A DNA stretch of 64,000 nt from JAEZDR01 sp039811185 (GCA_039811185.1 JBDHYF010000008.1:66179-130178), one strand, 5' to 3'. Counted from the first letter of the stretch, positions 16,390-26,190 are shown. A program made the numbers and translations. The notes: generated by a model not told the origin, from the sequence alone.

Positions 16390-17433
16390 TTAGATAGATG
16401 GGTTGAATGCCGACAGCGCATCCACTAAGGCAGTCAGTTCATGCTCGTTTCCGATACTGATGCGCAGAACATCCTTCAGAGATGAGGATGTGATTTTTTT
16501 TGTTTTGACAGAGTGATCGAGCAGATGTTGATGAACAGCCGCTCCATCGAAAAATTTCACTAGCAGAAAGTTAGCATCCGAGGGAAACACTTTCTCCACG
16601 ATAGCCATCTGCTCCAAAACGCCCTTAAGTGCAACCCGCATGGCAACAACCTCACGGGTCATGCTGTTGGTTTGTCCAATTTCCTCAAAAGCTTGCAGCG
16701 CAATGGTCGCAGCGGCTTGTGATATATTGCTTCCCGGTCTTGAAAGTTTCAGAAACGCCGTAATCGATGCTGAAGCAAATGCGCAGCAAATGTTTAATCC
16801 GGCAAGGCCCCACGCTCCGTTAAAGTTTTGCAGAACAACAAGGTTCTCGTAGTCGTTTAGCTCACCTGCCATCGACCGCTGCCGTGCGAAGTTGATATGT
16901 GCTTCATCCACTACAACCACTCCGTCGAAATTATTCAGAAGCGCCTCAATCGCTTCCCGTTCCAGGCTGTTGCCGGCAATGCTGTTTGGCGAACTGATAA
17001 AGACCAGCTTTGTATTTGCGCCTGCTGCATTTTCAAGATGTACGAGGTCGAGTTGAAAATCGTCGGCCAACGGAACCTCTTTTACAGTAGCTCCGTGCCT
17101 GCTGGCCGCCGCAATAAAAGAAGAATCTTCGGGTGTGCAAATAACCACTTCGTCTTTACTCCCCGGTTCGCAAAAGCAGTCGAGCAGTGCACTTACAACA
17201 GCGCTTCTTCCATGCGCAACAAACACCTGCTCCGCTGCAATCTGTTTAATTCCCGCAATGGCTGCAGCAAGGTCATCGTCGTTTTTCCGGAATCGGTTAT
17301 ACCATTTCGGGAGCGGCGAGCCGAGTCCGTTTTCGTTGGCGCTTAAATCGGTTTCACAGTCAACACCGGTTAACAAACCGCCTTCATCATTAATTTTCAG
17401 AAAATATTTTCGCACCAACTTCTGCAACTCCAT
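16390..17433 (-). CDS. HisC-like class I/II aminotransferase homologue lacking the PLP lysine
   Basis: 347 residues, about the length of HisC. The fold signature is clear: LSANENGLGSP...YNRF near the start, VVVDEAHINF with the PLP-ring Asp176, and C-terminal LRISIGNEHEL. Where active members read F-S-K-A-W-G-L-A-G-L, this one reads NFNGAWGLAGL, so Gly206 replaces the Schiff-base lysine. SPNNPTG is also altered to SPNSIAG, and the usual GxGSDE is AHGRSA. The frame is intact, so it is probably a pseudoenzyme rather than a dead gene. It lies 6 bases after rseP in a dxr-rseP operon; no other his genes are nearby. Confidence 0.8.
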   Translation of the reverse strand: MELQKLVRKYFLKINDEGGLLTGVDCETDLSANENGLGSPLPKWYNRFRKNDDDLAAAIAGIKQIAAEQVFVAHGRSAVVSALLDCFCEPGSKDEVVICTPEDSSFIAAASRHGATVKEVPLADDFQLDLVHLENAAGANTKLVFISSPNSIAGNSLEREAIEALLNNFDGVVVVDEAHINFARQRSMAGELNDYENLVVLQNFNGAWGLAGLNICCAFASASITAFLKLSRPGSNISQAAATIALQAFEEIGQTNSMTREVVAMRVALKGVLEQMAIVEKVFPSDANFLLVKFFDGAAVHQHLLDHSVKTKKITSSSLKDVLRISIGNEHELTALVDALSAFNPSI

Positions 17434-17439
17434 AACCCA

Positions 17440-18783
17440 TTATTTAGTAAACATGCGCCAGAAATCGAGGCCAAGCGCATAGGCCATTAAGCCAATCAGC
17501 AAAATCATTCCCACCATTTGCGCAATTTCCATAAACTTGTCGCCGGGTTTTTTTCCGGTAATCATTTCATATAACGTAAATAGCGCATGCCCACCGTCCA
17601 GTGCCGGAATGGGCAGAATATTCATGAACGCAAGAATGATGGAAAAAATGGCCGTCAGTGTCCAGAATTTTTCCCAGTCCCAAACGCCCGGAAACGTGTT
17701 CCCAATGCTGATTACGCTGCCCAAAGAATCTTTGGCAGCAACTTTTCCGGTAAAGATTTGTTTGAGTCCCGTAACATATTTTCCAAGCGTTTCGAAGCAT
17801 CTTGAAATACCTGCGGGAACACTTTCGATCAAGCTGTATTTTTTTGTTTCGGAGCCCAGCAAAGTATAAGGCGATGTGGATAGAAAACCCACAGAGGTTC
17901 CTGACAGCTTCACTTTCACATCTACCGGCTCGCCTGCTCGAACAACCTGCAACAGCACTTCCTGGTTTTCGTATTTCTTTTTCAAACTGTCGAACTGATG
18001 ATAGAAGGGCGCAGGGTAATGATTGATTCCAACAATCGTATCATTCTTCAACAACGTGTTTTCAATAAAGTTCTTCGGCATGGTAACCGAATCCACCACC
18101 ACCGGAAACCGGTAAGAGATAAATCGTTGTAACCGGGTTTTGTTTAGGTCTTTTACAAAGTCGCTAGGAATATTAATTGTTTGTTTTTCGCCATTGCGAA
18201 TGAGTTGAATGGTCGACACTTCATTCAAAACAATATCGGCCGGCACTACATCGAGCGACTCTACAGGTCGGTTATCGAGCGATACAATTTTATCGCCGGA
18301 CTGCAATCCGATTTTTCGTCCAAGGCTGTCGGCATAAATTCCATACTTCGCATTTTCCAGGGGCACATACGTGTCGCCCCATACAAACGTGATCATAATA
18401 AAAAGCACCAACGCCAACAGTATGTTCACCACCACGCCGCCGATCATGATGATTAGCCGTTGCCAGGCCGGTTTGCTGCGAAACTCCCAGGGCTGCGGCG
18501 CTTGCTTCATCTGATCTTTGTCCATGCTCTCATCTATCATTCCCGCAATCTTCACATATCCTCCGAACGGAACCCATCCAAGGCCGTACTCTGTATCACC
18601 GATTTTCTTTTTAAAGAGGCTGAATCCCGGATTGAAGAAAAGGTAAAATTTATCTACCCGCGTTTTAAACCATCGCGCCGGTAAGAAGTGCCCGAGTTCG
18701 TGAAGGATTACCAAAATAGAAAACGATAAGATAAACTGGCCCGTCTTAATTAAAACACTGCTCAGGTCTATTGCTAACAACAT
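17440..18783 (-). CDS. rseP: RIP site-2 metalloprotease RseP
   Basis: 447 residues. The zinc motif HELGH (H28, E29, H32) lies in the first transmembrane helix, with the second motif NILPIPALDGGHALF near the C-terminus supplying the Asp ligand. A PDZ region (about 130-290) sits between, with further membrane segments near 105-125, 370-390 and 420-440. It cuts transmembrane substrates such as anti-sigma factors inside the membrane. It is probably cotranscribed with dxr (27 bases upstream) and with the HisC-like gene downstream. Confidence 0.95.
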   Translation of the reverse strand: MLLAIDLSSVLIKTGQFILSFSILVILHELGHFLPARWFKTRVDKFYLFFNPGFSLFKKKIGDTEYGLGWVPFGGYVKIAGMIDESMDKDQMKQAPQPWEFRSKPAWQRLIIMIGGVVVNILLALVLFIMITFVWGDTYVPLENAKYGIYADSLGRKIGLQSGDKIVSLDNRPVESLDVVPADIVLNEVSTIQLIRNGEKQTINIPSDFVKDLNKTRLQRFISYRFPVVVDSVTMPKNFIENTLLKNDTIVGINHYPAPFYHQFDSLKKKYENQEVLLQVVRAGEPVDVKVKLSGTSVGFLSTSPYTLLGSETKKYSLIESVPAGISRCFETLGKYVTGLKQIFTGKVAAKDSLGSVISIGNTFPGVWDWEKFWTLTAIFSIILAFMNILPIPALDGGHALFTLYEMITGKKPGDKFMEIAQMVGMILLIGLMAYALGLDFWRMFTK

Positions 18784-18810
18784 GAAATTCTTTCTCTTTA
18801 ATTTTTATAA

Positions 18811-19968
18811 TCAGATGTGGACCATGCCCGCGGCAAAATTGCGTGCTTCGGCATCAGAATCAAAATATTGATCGAGCGTTGGCTGTTCAATAAATGTTAT
18901 TTTATTCATGGTTTGCTCCACCACCTCTGTAATATCGAGAAAACCAATTCTGTTTTTAAGAAAAGCATAAACCGCAATTTCGTTTGCAGCGTTTAAAATA
19001 CATGGCAGGTTACCGCCTTTATAAAGCGCTTCCTCCGCCAGAGCTAAATTGCGAAACGTACGAACATCGGGCTCTTCAAAGGTGAGCGTATTGGGATTTC
19101 TAAAATCGTAACGCTTAAAAGTGTTGGGAATCCGATTTGGAAATGCCAGCGCATATTGAATGGGGAGCTTCATATCGGGCAATCCCATTTGCGACTTTAC
19201 GCTGCCGTCTTCAAACACCACCATGCTGTGCACAATGCTCTGCGGATGTATCACCACCTGAATTTGTTTGGGTTCCAGATTAAACAGCCACTTCGCTTCA
19301 ATCATCTCAAGCCCTTTGTTCATCAGTGTTGCAGAGTCTACCGTAATTTTTGCACCCATCGACCAGTTGGGATGCTGAAGCGCATGATCTCTTTTTACAT
19401 TCACTAAAAAGTTGGGCTTCTTGCCTAAAAAAGGGCCGCCGCTCGCTGTGAGCACCACTTTTTCTATCTTGTTTCTTCCTTCACCCACAAGACATTGAAA
19501 AATGGCCGAATGCTCACTGTCGACCGGAATAACCGGAACGCGGTTTTCTGCCGCCATCTGCATTACAATGTCTCCCGCCACCACAAGGGTTTCTTTGTTG
19601 GCAAGCGCAACGGGCTTTCCGGATTTTATCGCCATCAGCGTAGGCTTTAACCCGGCAAAACCCACAATAGCGGCCAGCATTAAGTCGTAAACATCCATCG
19701 CCGCCGTCTCCTCCAGAGCTTTCTCGCCCGCAAATACTTTTACATCGGTGTTTGCAAGGGCATCTTTTACGGCCTGATATTTTTTATCATCCGTAATCAC
19801 AACAATGTTAGGCCGGAATTTAAGCGCCTGTTGTATCAGCAGATCCGCATTGGCGTAAGCCGTTAGTACTTCCACAGAAAAAAGAGAAGGGTTGGCTTCA
19901 ATTACTTCGAGCGCCTGCGTTCCTATTGAGCCGGTAGATCCGAAGAGGGCAATTCGTTTTTTTGTCAT
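18811..19968 (-). CDS. dxr: 1-deoxy-D-xylulose-5-phosphate reductoisomerase
   Basis: 385 residues, normal length. NADPH-binding GSTGSIGTQAL at the N-terminus, metal and substrate motifs VDSEHSAIFQCL and LTASGGPF, and the conserved TVDSATLMNKGLEMIEAKWLF. It makes 2-C-methyl-D-erythritol 4-phosphate, the second step of the non-mevalonate isoprenoid pathway. It is the first gene of a minus-strand unit with rseP. Confidence 0.97.
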   Translation of the reverse strand: MTKKRIALFGSTGSIGTQALEVIEANPSLFSVEVLTAYANADLLIQQALKFRPNIVVITDDKKYQAVKDALANTDVKVFAGEKALEETAAMDVYDLMLAAIVGFAGLKPTLMAIKSGKPVALANKETLVVAGDIVMQMAAENRVPVIPVDSEHSAIFQCLVGEGRNKIEKVVLTASGGPFLGKKPNFLVNVKRDHALQHPNWSMGAKITVDSATLMNKGLEMIEAKWLFNLEPKQIQVVIHPQSIVHSMVVFEDGSVKSQMGLPDMKLPIQYALAFPNRIPNTFKRYDFRNPNTLTFEEPDVRTFRNLALAEEALYKGGNLPCILNAANEIAVYAFLKNRIGFLDITEVVEQTMNKITFIEQPTLDQYFDSDAEARNFAAGMVHI

Positions 19969-20135
19969 TCTGTTTTATTAAGAAGCATTGCTTTTCAAAA
20001 GCGCGTAAAGATAATGAGTAAGCAGGAGGTAAGTCAATTTCTTTAACCGCTGCTTTTGCTGAAACAGTGCCTCGGTTTAATCGCAAATGCGTCAATCGGG
20101 AGCAGATAAAAACACAGCCCGAGAAAATCAATGCT

Positions 20136-20143
20136 TAATTTTG
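20136..20143 (+). promoter_or_regulatory. -7 promoter element TAATTTTG
   Basis: Exact TAnnTTTG match about 30 bases before the ClC channel gene. Confidence 0.6.
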
Positions 20144-20173
20144 CGGCGCTAATCAGTCAGTTAAAAAACACCA

Positions 20174-22051
20174 ATGAAACAGAACCGCGCCGGTATTCCG
20201 CTCTCCGTTTCGCTCCAGCCCACACTTAAAGCCGAAAACATTCAGGCCAAAACATCCAACAATAAAAAACGCCTGCTGTACATCAGCTTTCTTGCTGTGG
20301 TTATTGCCACCGCCATCAGCTTCATTGCCAAACTGCTGGTGTACCTCATCGACTTCATTACCAACATTTCTTTTTACGGAAGCTTTTCTGTTGCTGAAAA
20401 CAATCCTGCACAAAACACGCTGGGTTGGTGGGTTGTGGTAATACCAGCCGCAGGCGGACTGCTCATTGGGTTGATGGCTTTTTACGGCTCCAAGGCCATT
20501 AGAGGACACGGTATTCCAGAAGCCATGGAACAGATTCTTACCAATCAAAGTCGAATTAAGCCCACTATTACCTATTTAAAGCCGCTCTCTGCTGCCATTT
20601 CAATCGGCACCGGCGGTCCGTTCGGAGCAGAAGGGCCGATCATTGCAACGGGAGGCGCCCTTGGTTCAATGCTTGGCCAGCTTTTGCACATCACTCATAA
20701 CGAACGAAAAGTTTTGCTTGCAGCGGGCGCAACAGCGGGAATGTCGGCCATCTTCGGAAGTCCTGTGGCAGCAATATTTCTCGCAATAGAATTGTTGCTG
20801 TTCGAGTTTTCGCCGCGCTCAATTATTCCGGTGGCGCTTGCCTGCATTACCGGTGCAGCAGGTCATCATTTGTTGTTTGGACAGATGCCGGTTTTTTACA
20901 CCGGCACCGTTACGGAATCCGTTTCTAACCACGCATTGCTGATGTACAGCCTTGTTGGTATTGCCATTGGGCTGTTGTCGGTTGTTATCACCTTTCTGGT
21001 GTATTGGGTGGAGGATGCGTTTGAAAAACTACCCGTTCATTGGATGTGGTGGCCGGCTATCGGTGGGCTGGCAGTGGGCTTTATCGGTTATTTCAGGCCG
21101 GAAACGCTCGGCGTTGGCTATAACAATATTACCAACATTCTTTCGGGAAGTTTGCCGCTTCATTTTGTTATTTCTCTTTGTGTGCTGAAATTTCTGTCGT
21201 GGGTAATTGCATTGGGCAGCGGTACCTCCGGCGGAACGCTGGCGCCGTTGTTAACGATTGGCGGCGCGCTGGGTGTGTTGGCGGGATGGCTGATTCAGCA
21301 TTTGGTTCCTTCAGCGGGAGTAAGCATTCCGATGGCAGCGCTGGTAGGGATGGCGGCCATGTTCGCCGGCGCTTCCCGGGCTTTTATTACGTCGATACTT
21401 TTTGCTTTGGAAACCACCGGGCAGCACAACGCCATACTTCCCTTATTGGCGGCTTGCAGCGCAGCTTACTTCGTTTCTTTTTTCCTGATGGAGAATACCA
21501 TCATGACTGAAAAAATTGCACGTCGCGGAATCAAAACACCCGATTCGTACGAACCCGATATTCTTGAAAAAGTTTCCGTTGCCGAAGTAATGGAAGAAGG
21601 AGGATTGATACTCGATGTAGACAATACGATTGGTGATATAAACGAGTGGTTGCAACAGGAGCCTGCCTATCGATCGGCATTTTATATTCTGTCTTCTTCG
21701 GATGGTGAATACCTCGGAATGCTTTCCGACGCGCAATTAACCAACACCCTTTTTCCGCCATCAACAGAATTACGTGAGCTGATAAACGAAGAACCTGTTG
21801 CGGTGCCGGCGTCGGCAAGTTTAAGGGAGGCGGTGGAGGTGATGGCCACAAACAATACGGATGTGGTGGCAGTGATTAATAACGGTAACAAAATTGCCGG
21901 GATGGTGAATTACAGAAACGTGTTGCGGGGATATCGCCTTAGGTCGGCAGATGAAGAAAAAGGCAGGCCGTCAATTTCGCTGAAACGACGGGGACTGAAG
22001 CTTTTGGTGAGAGGTAAAAAATTAAAGAGCCTGTTTGAGGCGAACGACTGA
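20174..22051 (+). CDS. ClC-family chloride channel/antiporter with CBS domains
   Basis: 625 residues. The ClC membrane core (about 35-445, ten or more hydrophobic helices) contains GTGGPFGAEGPIIATGGALG, with the gating Glu in GAEGP, and GSGTSGGTLAPLLTIGGALG. Two CBS domains follow (about 470-600: VAEVMEEGGLILDVDNTIGD and VPASASLREAVEVMATNNTDVVAVINN). It moves Cl- or exchanges Cl-/H+ across the inner membrane, with CBS domains probably sensing nucleotides. The N-terminal Ser of many ClC pores is not obvious. It is a single-gene unit, convergent with the YdbT-like gene. Confidence 0.93.
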   Translation: MKQNRAGIPLSVSLQPTLKAENIQAKTSNNKKRLLYISFLAVVIATAISFIAKLLVYLIDFITNISFYGSFSVAENNPAQNTLGWWVVVIPAAGGLLIGLMAFYGSKAIRGHGIPEAMEQILTNQSRIKPTITYLKPLSAAISIGTGGPFGAEGPIIATGGALGSMLGQLLHITHNERKVLLAAGATAGMSAIFGSPVAAIFLAIELLLFEFSPRSIIPVALACITGAAGHHLLFGQMPVFYTGTVTESVSNHALLMYSLVGIAIGLLSVVITFLVYWVEDAFEKLPVHWMWWPAIGGLAVGFIGYFRPETLGVGYNNITNILSGSLPLHFVISLCVLKFLSWVIALGSGTSGGTLAPLLTIGGALGVLAGWLIQHLVPSAGVSIPMAALVGMAAMFAGASRAFITSILFALETTGQHNAILPLLAACSAAYFVSFFLMENTIMTEKIARRGIKTPDSYEPDILEKVSVAEVMEEGGLILDVDNTIGDINEWLQQEPAYRSAFYILSSSDGEYLGMLSDAQLTNTLFPPSTELRELINEEPVAVPASASLREAVEVMATNNTDVVAVINNGNKIAGMVNYRNVLRGYRLRSADEEKGRPSISLKRRGLKLLVRGKKLKSLFEAND

Positions 22052-22063
22052 CTTCTACAAATG

Positions 22064-23551
22064 TCAATCATTAGCACCTTCATCATTTTTCTCCATATCG
22101 TACAACCATTTATTGAGGTAGGGCAGCAACATGGATTTGTTTGCATAATTGAACCGGACAGACTTTGCGGATGTGTGTAAGGTGATGTGGCAAACATCGG
22201 CAGCAACCTGCCACCACATCTGCTTTATTGTGATGGCCTGAATTTTTTCCGGCTGAAGGATTTGTTGTGCAACATCCCAAACGCCTGATTGAACAATAAT
22301 GAATTCATCTCCCACATACAGCCTGTTGTTTCGAAATCCAAAATAAATTATCAGGGAAGCAAAACAGGCCCATGTGAGCAGCAGAAAAAGATAAATGCCA
22401 TCCGGACGGTAGCCATAGTAGAGGAAAAAAGCCGCAGTGGGTAAAACCATGAGCAGAAAAACAGAAGGGATTATTTTTCGGTAGTTGGGATAAAAGATTT
22501 CAACGGTTGCAGGGAGCTGATGGAAGATGGCGGTGAAAACTTGTTGCTCTGTTGCTGCGTCGGCTCCCGGAATTTCTACAGACGCGTTTTTGTCGGCATG
22601 GAAGTTCGACGATTTCTGGTAAATAAACATGCGCTTGAACCGCATCTTCCGTTGAAAATAATTCGACACCGTTTTTACAACCTGAACCTTCGAATATTGA
22701 ACGAGTGTGCTTTTTGAATTGAATAGCCCATATTGAAAATGAAAGCCCGAAGGCTTAAACAAAATGGTATAGTTGAAAAAAAACAACACACCGCGAACAA
22801 TGTTGATACAAAAAATCAACAGCAGCACCAGGGCAACAATTCGCGTGAGATAGGTTAACAGCAGATTTGTATTCAGTTGGTTGAAAACTTCTTCCTCCGA
22901 AAAGCCCGAGAGGGGCGCAAGGTCTTTTAGGAAATTAAGGCCGCCGACCACAAAGGCAAATAGCAACGAAAAGCTTCGCAGATAATTACTCGTAACGGCA
23001 ATCTTGAATAAGGTGGAAACCGGGAGGGTGATGGCGTTTTCAGCAACGGGTTCGCTGCTCCGATTTGTGTTTTCCGAAACTTCCGACAATAGGTTCTTTA
23101 AGCCCTCTGCTACTCTAAAGCTCAACGCGCCAATTTTAATTTCTTCGGCCGAAGAACCCGCCGTGCTCACCTTCATTCCATATAAATTTAACAGCTTTTG
23201 AATGAAGTTCTGGGTTAAAACAACCTGCTGTATTTTTTCAACCTGAAGCGCTGTTTTCTTTTTCTTCAAGATGCCTTTTGTCAGCACAAACTCGCGGTTC
23301 TCCGCTTTAAAGTAAAAGGTGAGCGTTTGATATTTCAGAAATCCCAAGATAATTAAGCCTATAATGAGCGCCGCAATGACGACCACGTGCACCCAAACGG
23401 GCGTTTTGCCCATGTTTAAAACCAATACGGCAATCAGCGCCCACAACTGTCGCAAAGCATGTTGGAAAATATCAACAAAAGCAATGATAATTCCGAGCGG
23501 TGCTTGCTTCATCGGGCTGCTGAAATCAATCTTGTCGTTCCGATGATCCAT
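22064..23551 (-). CDS. PH-domain membrane protein, YdbT-like
   Basis: 495 residues. Several hydrophobic pairs (near 18-70, 190-265, 355-400) alternate with bacterial PH (bPH2/DUF304) domains, as in LTFYFKAENREFVLTKGILKKKKTALQVEKIQQVVL, FHFQYGLFNSKSTLVQYSKVQVV and LYVGDEFIIVQSGVWDVAQQILQPEKIQAI, so three copies. Homologues YdbT and YdbS of Bacillus work as a pair at the membrane and affect resistance to some bacteriocins. The start overlaps the end of the YdbS-like gene by 26 bases. Confidence 0.88.
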   Translation of the reverse strand: MDHRNDKIDFSSPMKQAPLGIIIAFVDIFQHALRQLWALIAVLVLNMGKTPVWVHVVVIAALIIGLIILGFLKYQTLTFYFKAENREFVLTKGILKKKKTALQVEKIQQVVLTQNFIQKLLNLYGMKVSTAGSSAEEIKIGALSFRVAEGLKNLLSEVSENTNRSSEPVAENAITLPVSTLFKIAVTSNYLRSFSLLFAFVVGGLNFLKDLAPLSGFSEEEVFNQLNTNLLLTYLTRIVALVLLLIFCINIVRGVLFFFNYTILFKPSGFHFQYGLFNSKSTLVQYSKVQVVKTVSNYFQRKMRFKRMFIYQKSSNFHADKNASVEIPGADAATEQQVFTAIFHQLPATVEIFYPNYRKIIPSVFLLMVLPTAAFFLYYGYRPDGIYLFLLLTWACFASLIIYFGFRNNRLYVGDEFIIVQSGVWDVAQQILQPEKIQAITIKQMWWQVAADVCHITLHTSAKSVRFNYANKSMLLPYLNKWLYDMEKNDEGAND

Positions 23552-24059
23552 CCTTTTGAATTATTAGTTTCGACAGTATCACTTCCTTAATTTTTTCCGC
23601 ATCATCTTTCGATAAGCCCGCAATCCCTATGTCCGCATCGTTGCTGCCGGCCGTGTACACCTTTAAGGTTGCCAGTTGATACATGCGCTGAAAAATGCCT
23701 TCAATCACGGCCACATGCTGAATTTTATTAAAGGGAACAATTGTGGTTTTAACTGCGAGAAGACCGCGTTTATAAATGAGGTCATGATTTCTTATCGCAT
23801 AGCTGCGCCGGTAAAATACCAACATCTCGCAGTAATAAACGAGGGCCGAAAGTAATAAAATCACAGCCGGAACAACTGACTTCAACATCGACAACGGACT
23901 AAACCACGCAACTCCAAATCCTACAGCCATCAGTATCATCGCAACCGTTACTGTGTTCAGCAAAATTACTTTTTTGTAATCGCGCTGAACAGGAGTGGTG
24001 GCCGCCGCTTCAAATTTGGGCAAGCTGTTTATATCCTGTACATTGTTATCAAACTGCAT
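23526..24059 (-). CDS. PH-domain membrane protein, YdbS-like
   Basis: 177 residues. Two transmembrane segments (about 29-75) are followed by one bacterial PH domain (about 85-165: YAIRNHDLIYKRGLLAVKTTIVPFNKIQHVAVIEGIFQRMYQLATLKVYTAG). It is the smaller partner of the YdbT-like protein encoded immediately downstream with an overlap, which suggests a complex of the two. It is divergent from the sirtuin gene. Confidence 0.88.
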   Translation of the reverse strand: MQFDNNVQDINSLPKFEAAATTPVQRDYKKVILLNTVTVAMILMAVGFGVAWFSPLSMLKSVVPAVILLLSALVYYCEMLVFYRRSYAIRNHDLIYKRGLLAVKTTIVPFNKIQHVAVIEGIFQRMYQLATLKVYTAGSNDADIGIAGLSKDDAEKIKEVILSKLIIQKDGSSERQD

Positions 24060-24107
24060 AAACGTTTGTGGTTGGAATGGCTAAATGTAAAACCAAAAGC
24101 AACGATA

Positions 24108-24794
24108 ATGAAAAAGAGATTAGTGGTGTTAACCGGAGCCGGAGTAAGTGCCGACAGCGGCATTGCAACTTTTCGCGACAGTAATGGCTTGTGGGAAAAC
24201 TACCGTGTGGAAGACGTTGCCACGCCTGAAGCCTGGGTAGCAAATCCGCAGCTTGTGCTCGATTTTTATAACCAGCGGAGAAAGAATGTGCTCGACGCTG
24301 AACCGAACGCCGCTCACTTTACGCTCGCTGCACTGGAACACGACTTTGATGTATACATCATTACCCAGAATGTAGACGATTTGCACGAACGCGCAGGAAG
24401 TACCAACGTGCTGCATATTCACGGCGAAATCATGAAGATGCGAAGTGAAACGAACGAGCATCTGATATATGATGTCACCGGCGATACTTCGCCGGATGAT
24501 TTGGCAACTGACGGATCGAAGCTCAGGCCGCACATCGTTTGGTTTGGCGAGGCAGTTCCGCTGATGGATGAAGCGGTTGCCCTTGCGGAGTCAGCGGATG
24601 TGTTTGTGATTGTTGGCACCTCCCTTCAGGTTTACCCTGCCGCAGGTTTGCTGTATTACGTTCCTGAACAGGTTCCGGTATTTATTTTGGACAGAAACAT
24701 ACCGAAGGTAGCCCGAAAGGGAATCATTGCCATCGAAAAGAAAGCTGCCGAAGGTGCTGCCGATTTGCAACGATTGCTTTCAGAATACGCCTAA
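24108..24794 (+). CDS. cobB: NAD-dependent protein deacylase, sirtuin class III
   Basis: 228 residues from ATG 24108; an upstream in-frame ATG (24066) would add an atypical 14-residue leader. GAGVSADSGIATFRD binds NAD, TQNVDD follows, and LHIHGEI carries the catalytic His. FYNQRRK supplies the Tyr and Arg that mark class III (SIRT5/CobB-like) enzymes, which favour succinyl and other acidic acyl-lysines. The protein has no cysteine at all, so the usual Zn-binding CxxC pairs are missing; the region between HGEI and LRPHIVWFGEAVP is Cys-free. Confidence 0.92.
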   Translation: MKKRLVVLTGAGVSADSGIATFRDSNGLWENYRVEDVATPEAWVANPQLVLDFYNQRRKNVLDAEPNAAHFTLAALEHDFDVYIITQNVDDLHERAGSTNVLHIHGEIMKMRSETNEHLIYDVTGDTSPDDLATDGSKLRPHIVWFGEAVPLMDEAVALAESADVFVIVGTSLQVYPAAGLLYYVPEQVPVFILDRNIPKVARKGIIAIEKKAAEGAADLQRLLSEYA

Positions 24795-26116
24795 GAAAGC
24801 GCTTCGCGAAACACAATGCCATGTGCTCCTAGGCGCTCGAGGACCGGAGTGTAAATCCACTTTGCGGTTGGAATAAAGAGTCCGCGATTCACAAAAACGC
24901 CTTTCATCAACAGCTCTGTTGCAATGGCTAACGGCAGGCCAACCGTTTTTGCCATCGCCGTATGTATCGCATCATCACCCACAATATCAATAAAGCCGGT
25001 TAAGCCTCTTTCTTCTCCGTTAAGATGATAGCCGAGCTCATGCAACATCACCACACGGTCTTTGTCAGCCGGCTGCATCATCAGCTTCTTTTCAAGCAAC
25101 GATTGAAGAATTTCGTTTGGATATACCAAGCCTTCCGGAATCGGCTCGCGCTCTGTTAATCCGAGAAACAAAAGCTGGGCGGTTTCTATGTCGCTGCTTT
25201 TTTCTGATTCAGCGTTCAGCAACCTCTGAAATTTTTCTGCATTTCCTTTTTGCGAAAAATAATGCTGATAAAATTCGCGATAGGTAGTCAGGTTTTTATC
25301 GCGGATCAGATCCGCGTCTGTTAAGCCGGCATCTACAACCGACCTCCATCCCAAAATAAAATCCGGATGTCTTAACGTAGTTCGGATAAAAGTTTTTGCT
25401 TCGGGTAACTGATACAAATCTATATAGCTGATGGAGTCGCGGTTTGGATAAAACGCAAGCCGGTCTGCTCCGGGAACGTCAACATAGTTCCCCGGCACAA
25501 ATAACTGCTGATATGGGACGTGCTGTACTTCGCCATCTTTTTTAAACACTGCGCCTGCTTTCCCTGCGTTCACCACGTTGGCCGGATTCCAGGTTATTTT
25601 GTAGTGCCAGAGATTGTTATCGCTCTCAGGGGCAATCAGTCCGCCGCAGTGCGATTGAAACGAGGTAATGGTGCCACCGGCTTCCTTTACTTCATCGATC
25701 ATTTTCATGGCACTCATGTGGTCTATGCCGGGGTCGAGGCCCATCTCACATAAAAAAAATAACTGCTTCTCTGCTATCTGAGGCTTTAATTTTTCCATCT
25801 CCGTATCCACATAAGACGCAGTGAGCAAATGCTTTTCGTATTGGATGCAGTCTTTTGCCACTTCAATATGCAAAGAAGGCGGCAGGAGCGATACCACAAC
25901 ATCGGCACTTTTTATCAGCGTCGCCCTTGCTTCTCCATCATGAATATCCAGAGCAGTTGCTTTCACCCCTTCGTGGTTTCCAGCTTTTTGCTGTGCTGCC
26001 GGCAAATACATGTCGGCAATTGTAAGATACCATCCGTTTTTTTCAATCGACACTTTCAGGTATTCAATCAGCGTTGATGAAGATTTTCCTGCTCCGAACA
26101 ACAATATATTTTGCAC
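24791..26116 (-). CDS. saccharopine dehydrogenase family protein (LYS9-like)
   Basis: 441 residues, starting with GTG at 26116. N-terminal Rossmann fold (NILLFGAGKSSSTLIEYL; DVVVSLLPPSLHIEVAKDC) and a saccharopine-dehydrogenase C-terminal domain (GLDPGIDHMSAMKMIDEV; SHCGGLIAPESDNNLWHYKITWNPANVVNAG). The match to the glutamate-forming enzyme suggests it splits saccharopine to glutamate and aminoadipate semialdehyde in lysine breakdown. It overlaps the 3' end of the sirtuin gene by 4 bases and is divergent from the hut operon. Confidence 0.88.
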   Translation of the reverse strand: MQNILLFGAGKSSSTLIEYLKVSIEKNGWYLTIADMYLPAAQQKAGNHEGVKATALDIHDGEARATLIKSADVVVSLLPPSLHIEVAKDCIQYEKHLLTASYVDTEMEKLKPQIAEKQLFFLCEMGLDPGIDHMSAMKMIDEVKEAGGTITSFQSHCGGLIAPESDNNLWHYKITWNPANVVNAGKAGAVFKKDGEVQHVPYQQLFVPGNYVDVPGADRLAFYPNRDSISYIDLYQLPEAKTFIRTTLRHPDFILGWRSVVDAGLTDADLIRDKNLTTYREFYQHYFSQKGNAEKFQRLLNAESEKSSDIETAQLLFLGLTEREPIPEGLVYPNEILQSLLEKKLMMQPADKDRVVMLHELGYHLNGEERGLTGFIDIVGDDAIHTAMAKTVGLPLAIATELLMKGVFVNRGLFIPTAKWIYTPVLERLGAHGIVFREALS

Positions 26117-26182
26117 CTTTTTTATTTTGGCGCCTAAGGTAATTTTTTGTTTTTACAACAAGCGTTACCGTAGTTAGTTTCA

Positions 26183-26190
26183 TACATTTG
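26183..26190 (+). promoter_or_regulatory. -7 promoter element TACATTTG of the hut operon
   Basis: Exact TAnnTTTG match 22 bases before hutH. No -33 element or operator was convincing. Confidence 0.6.
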
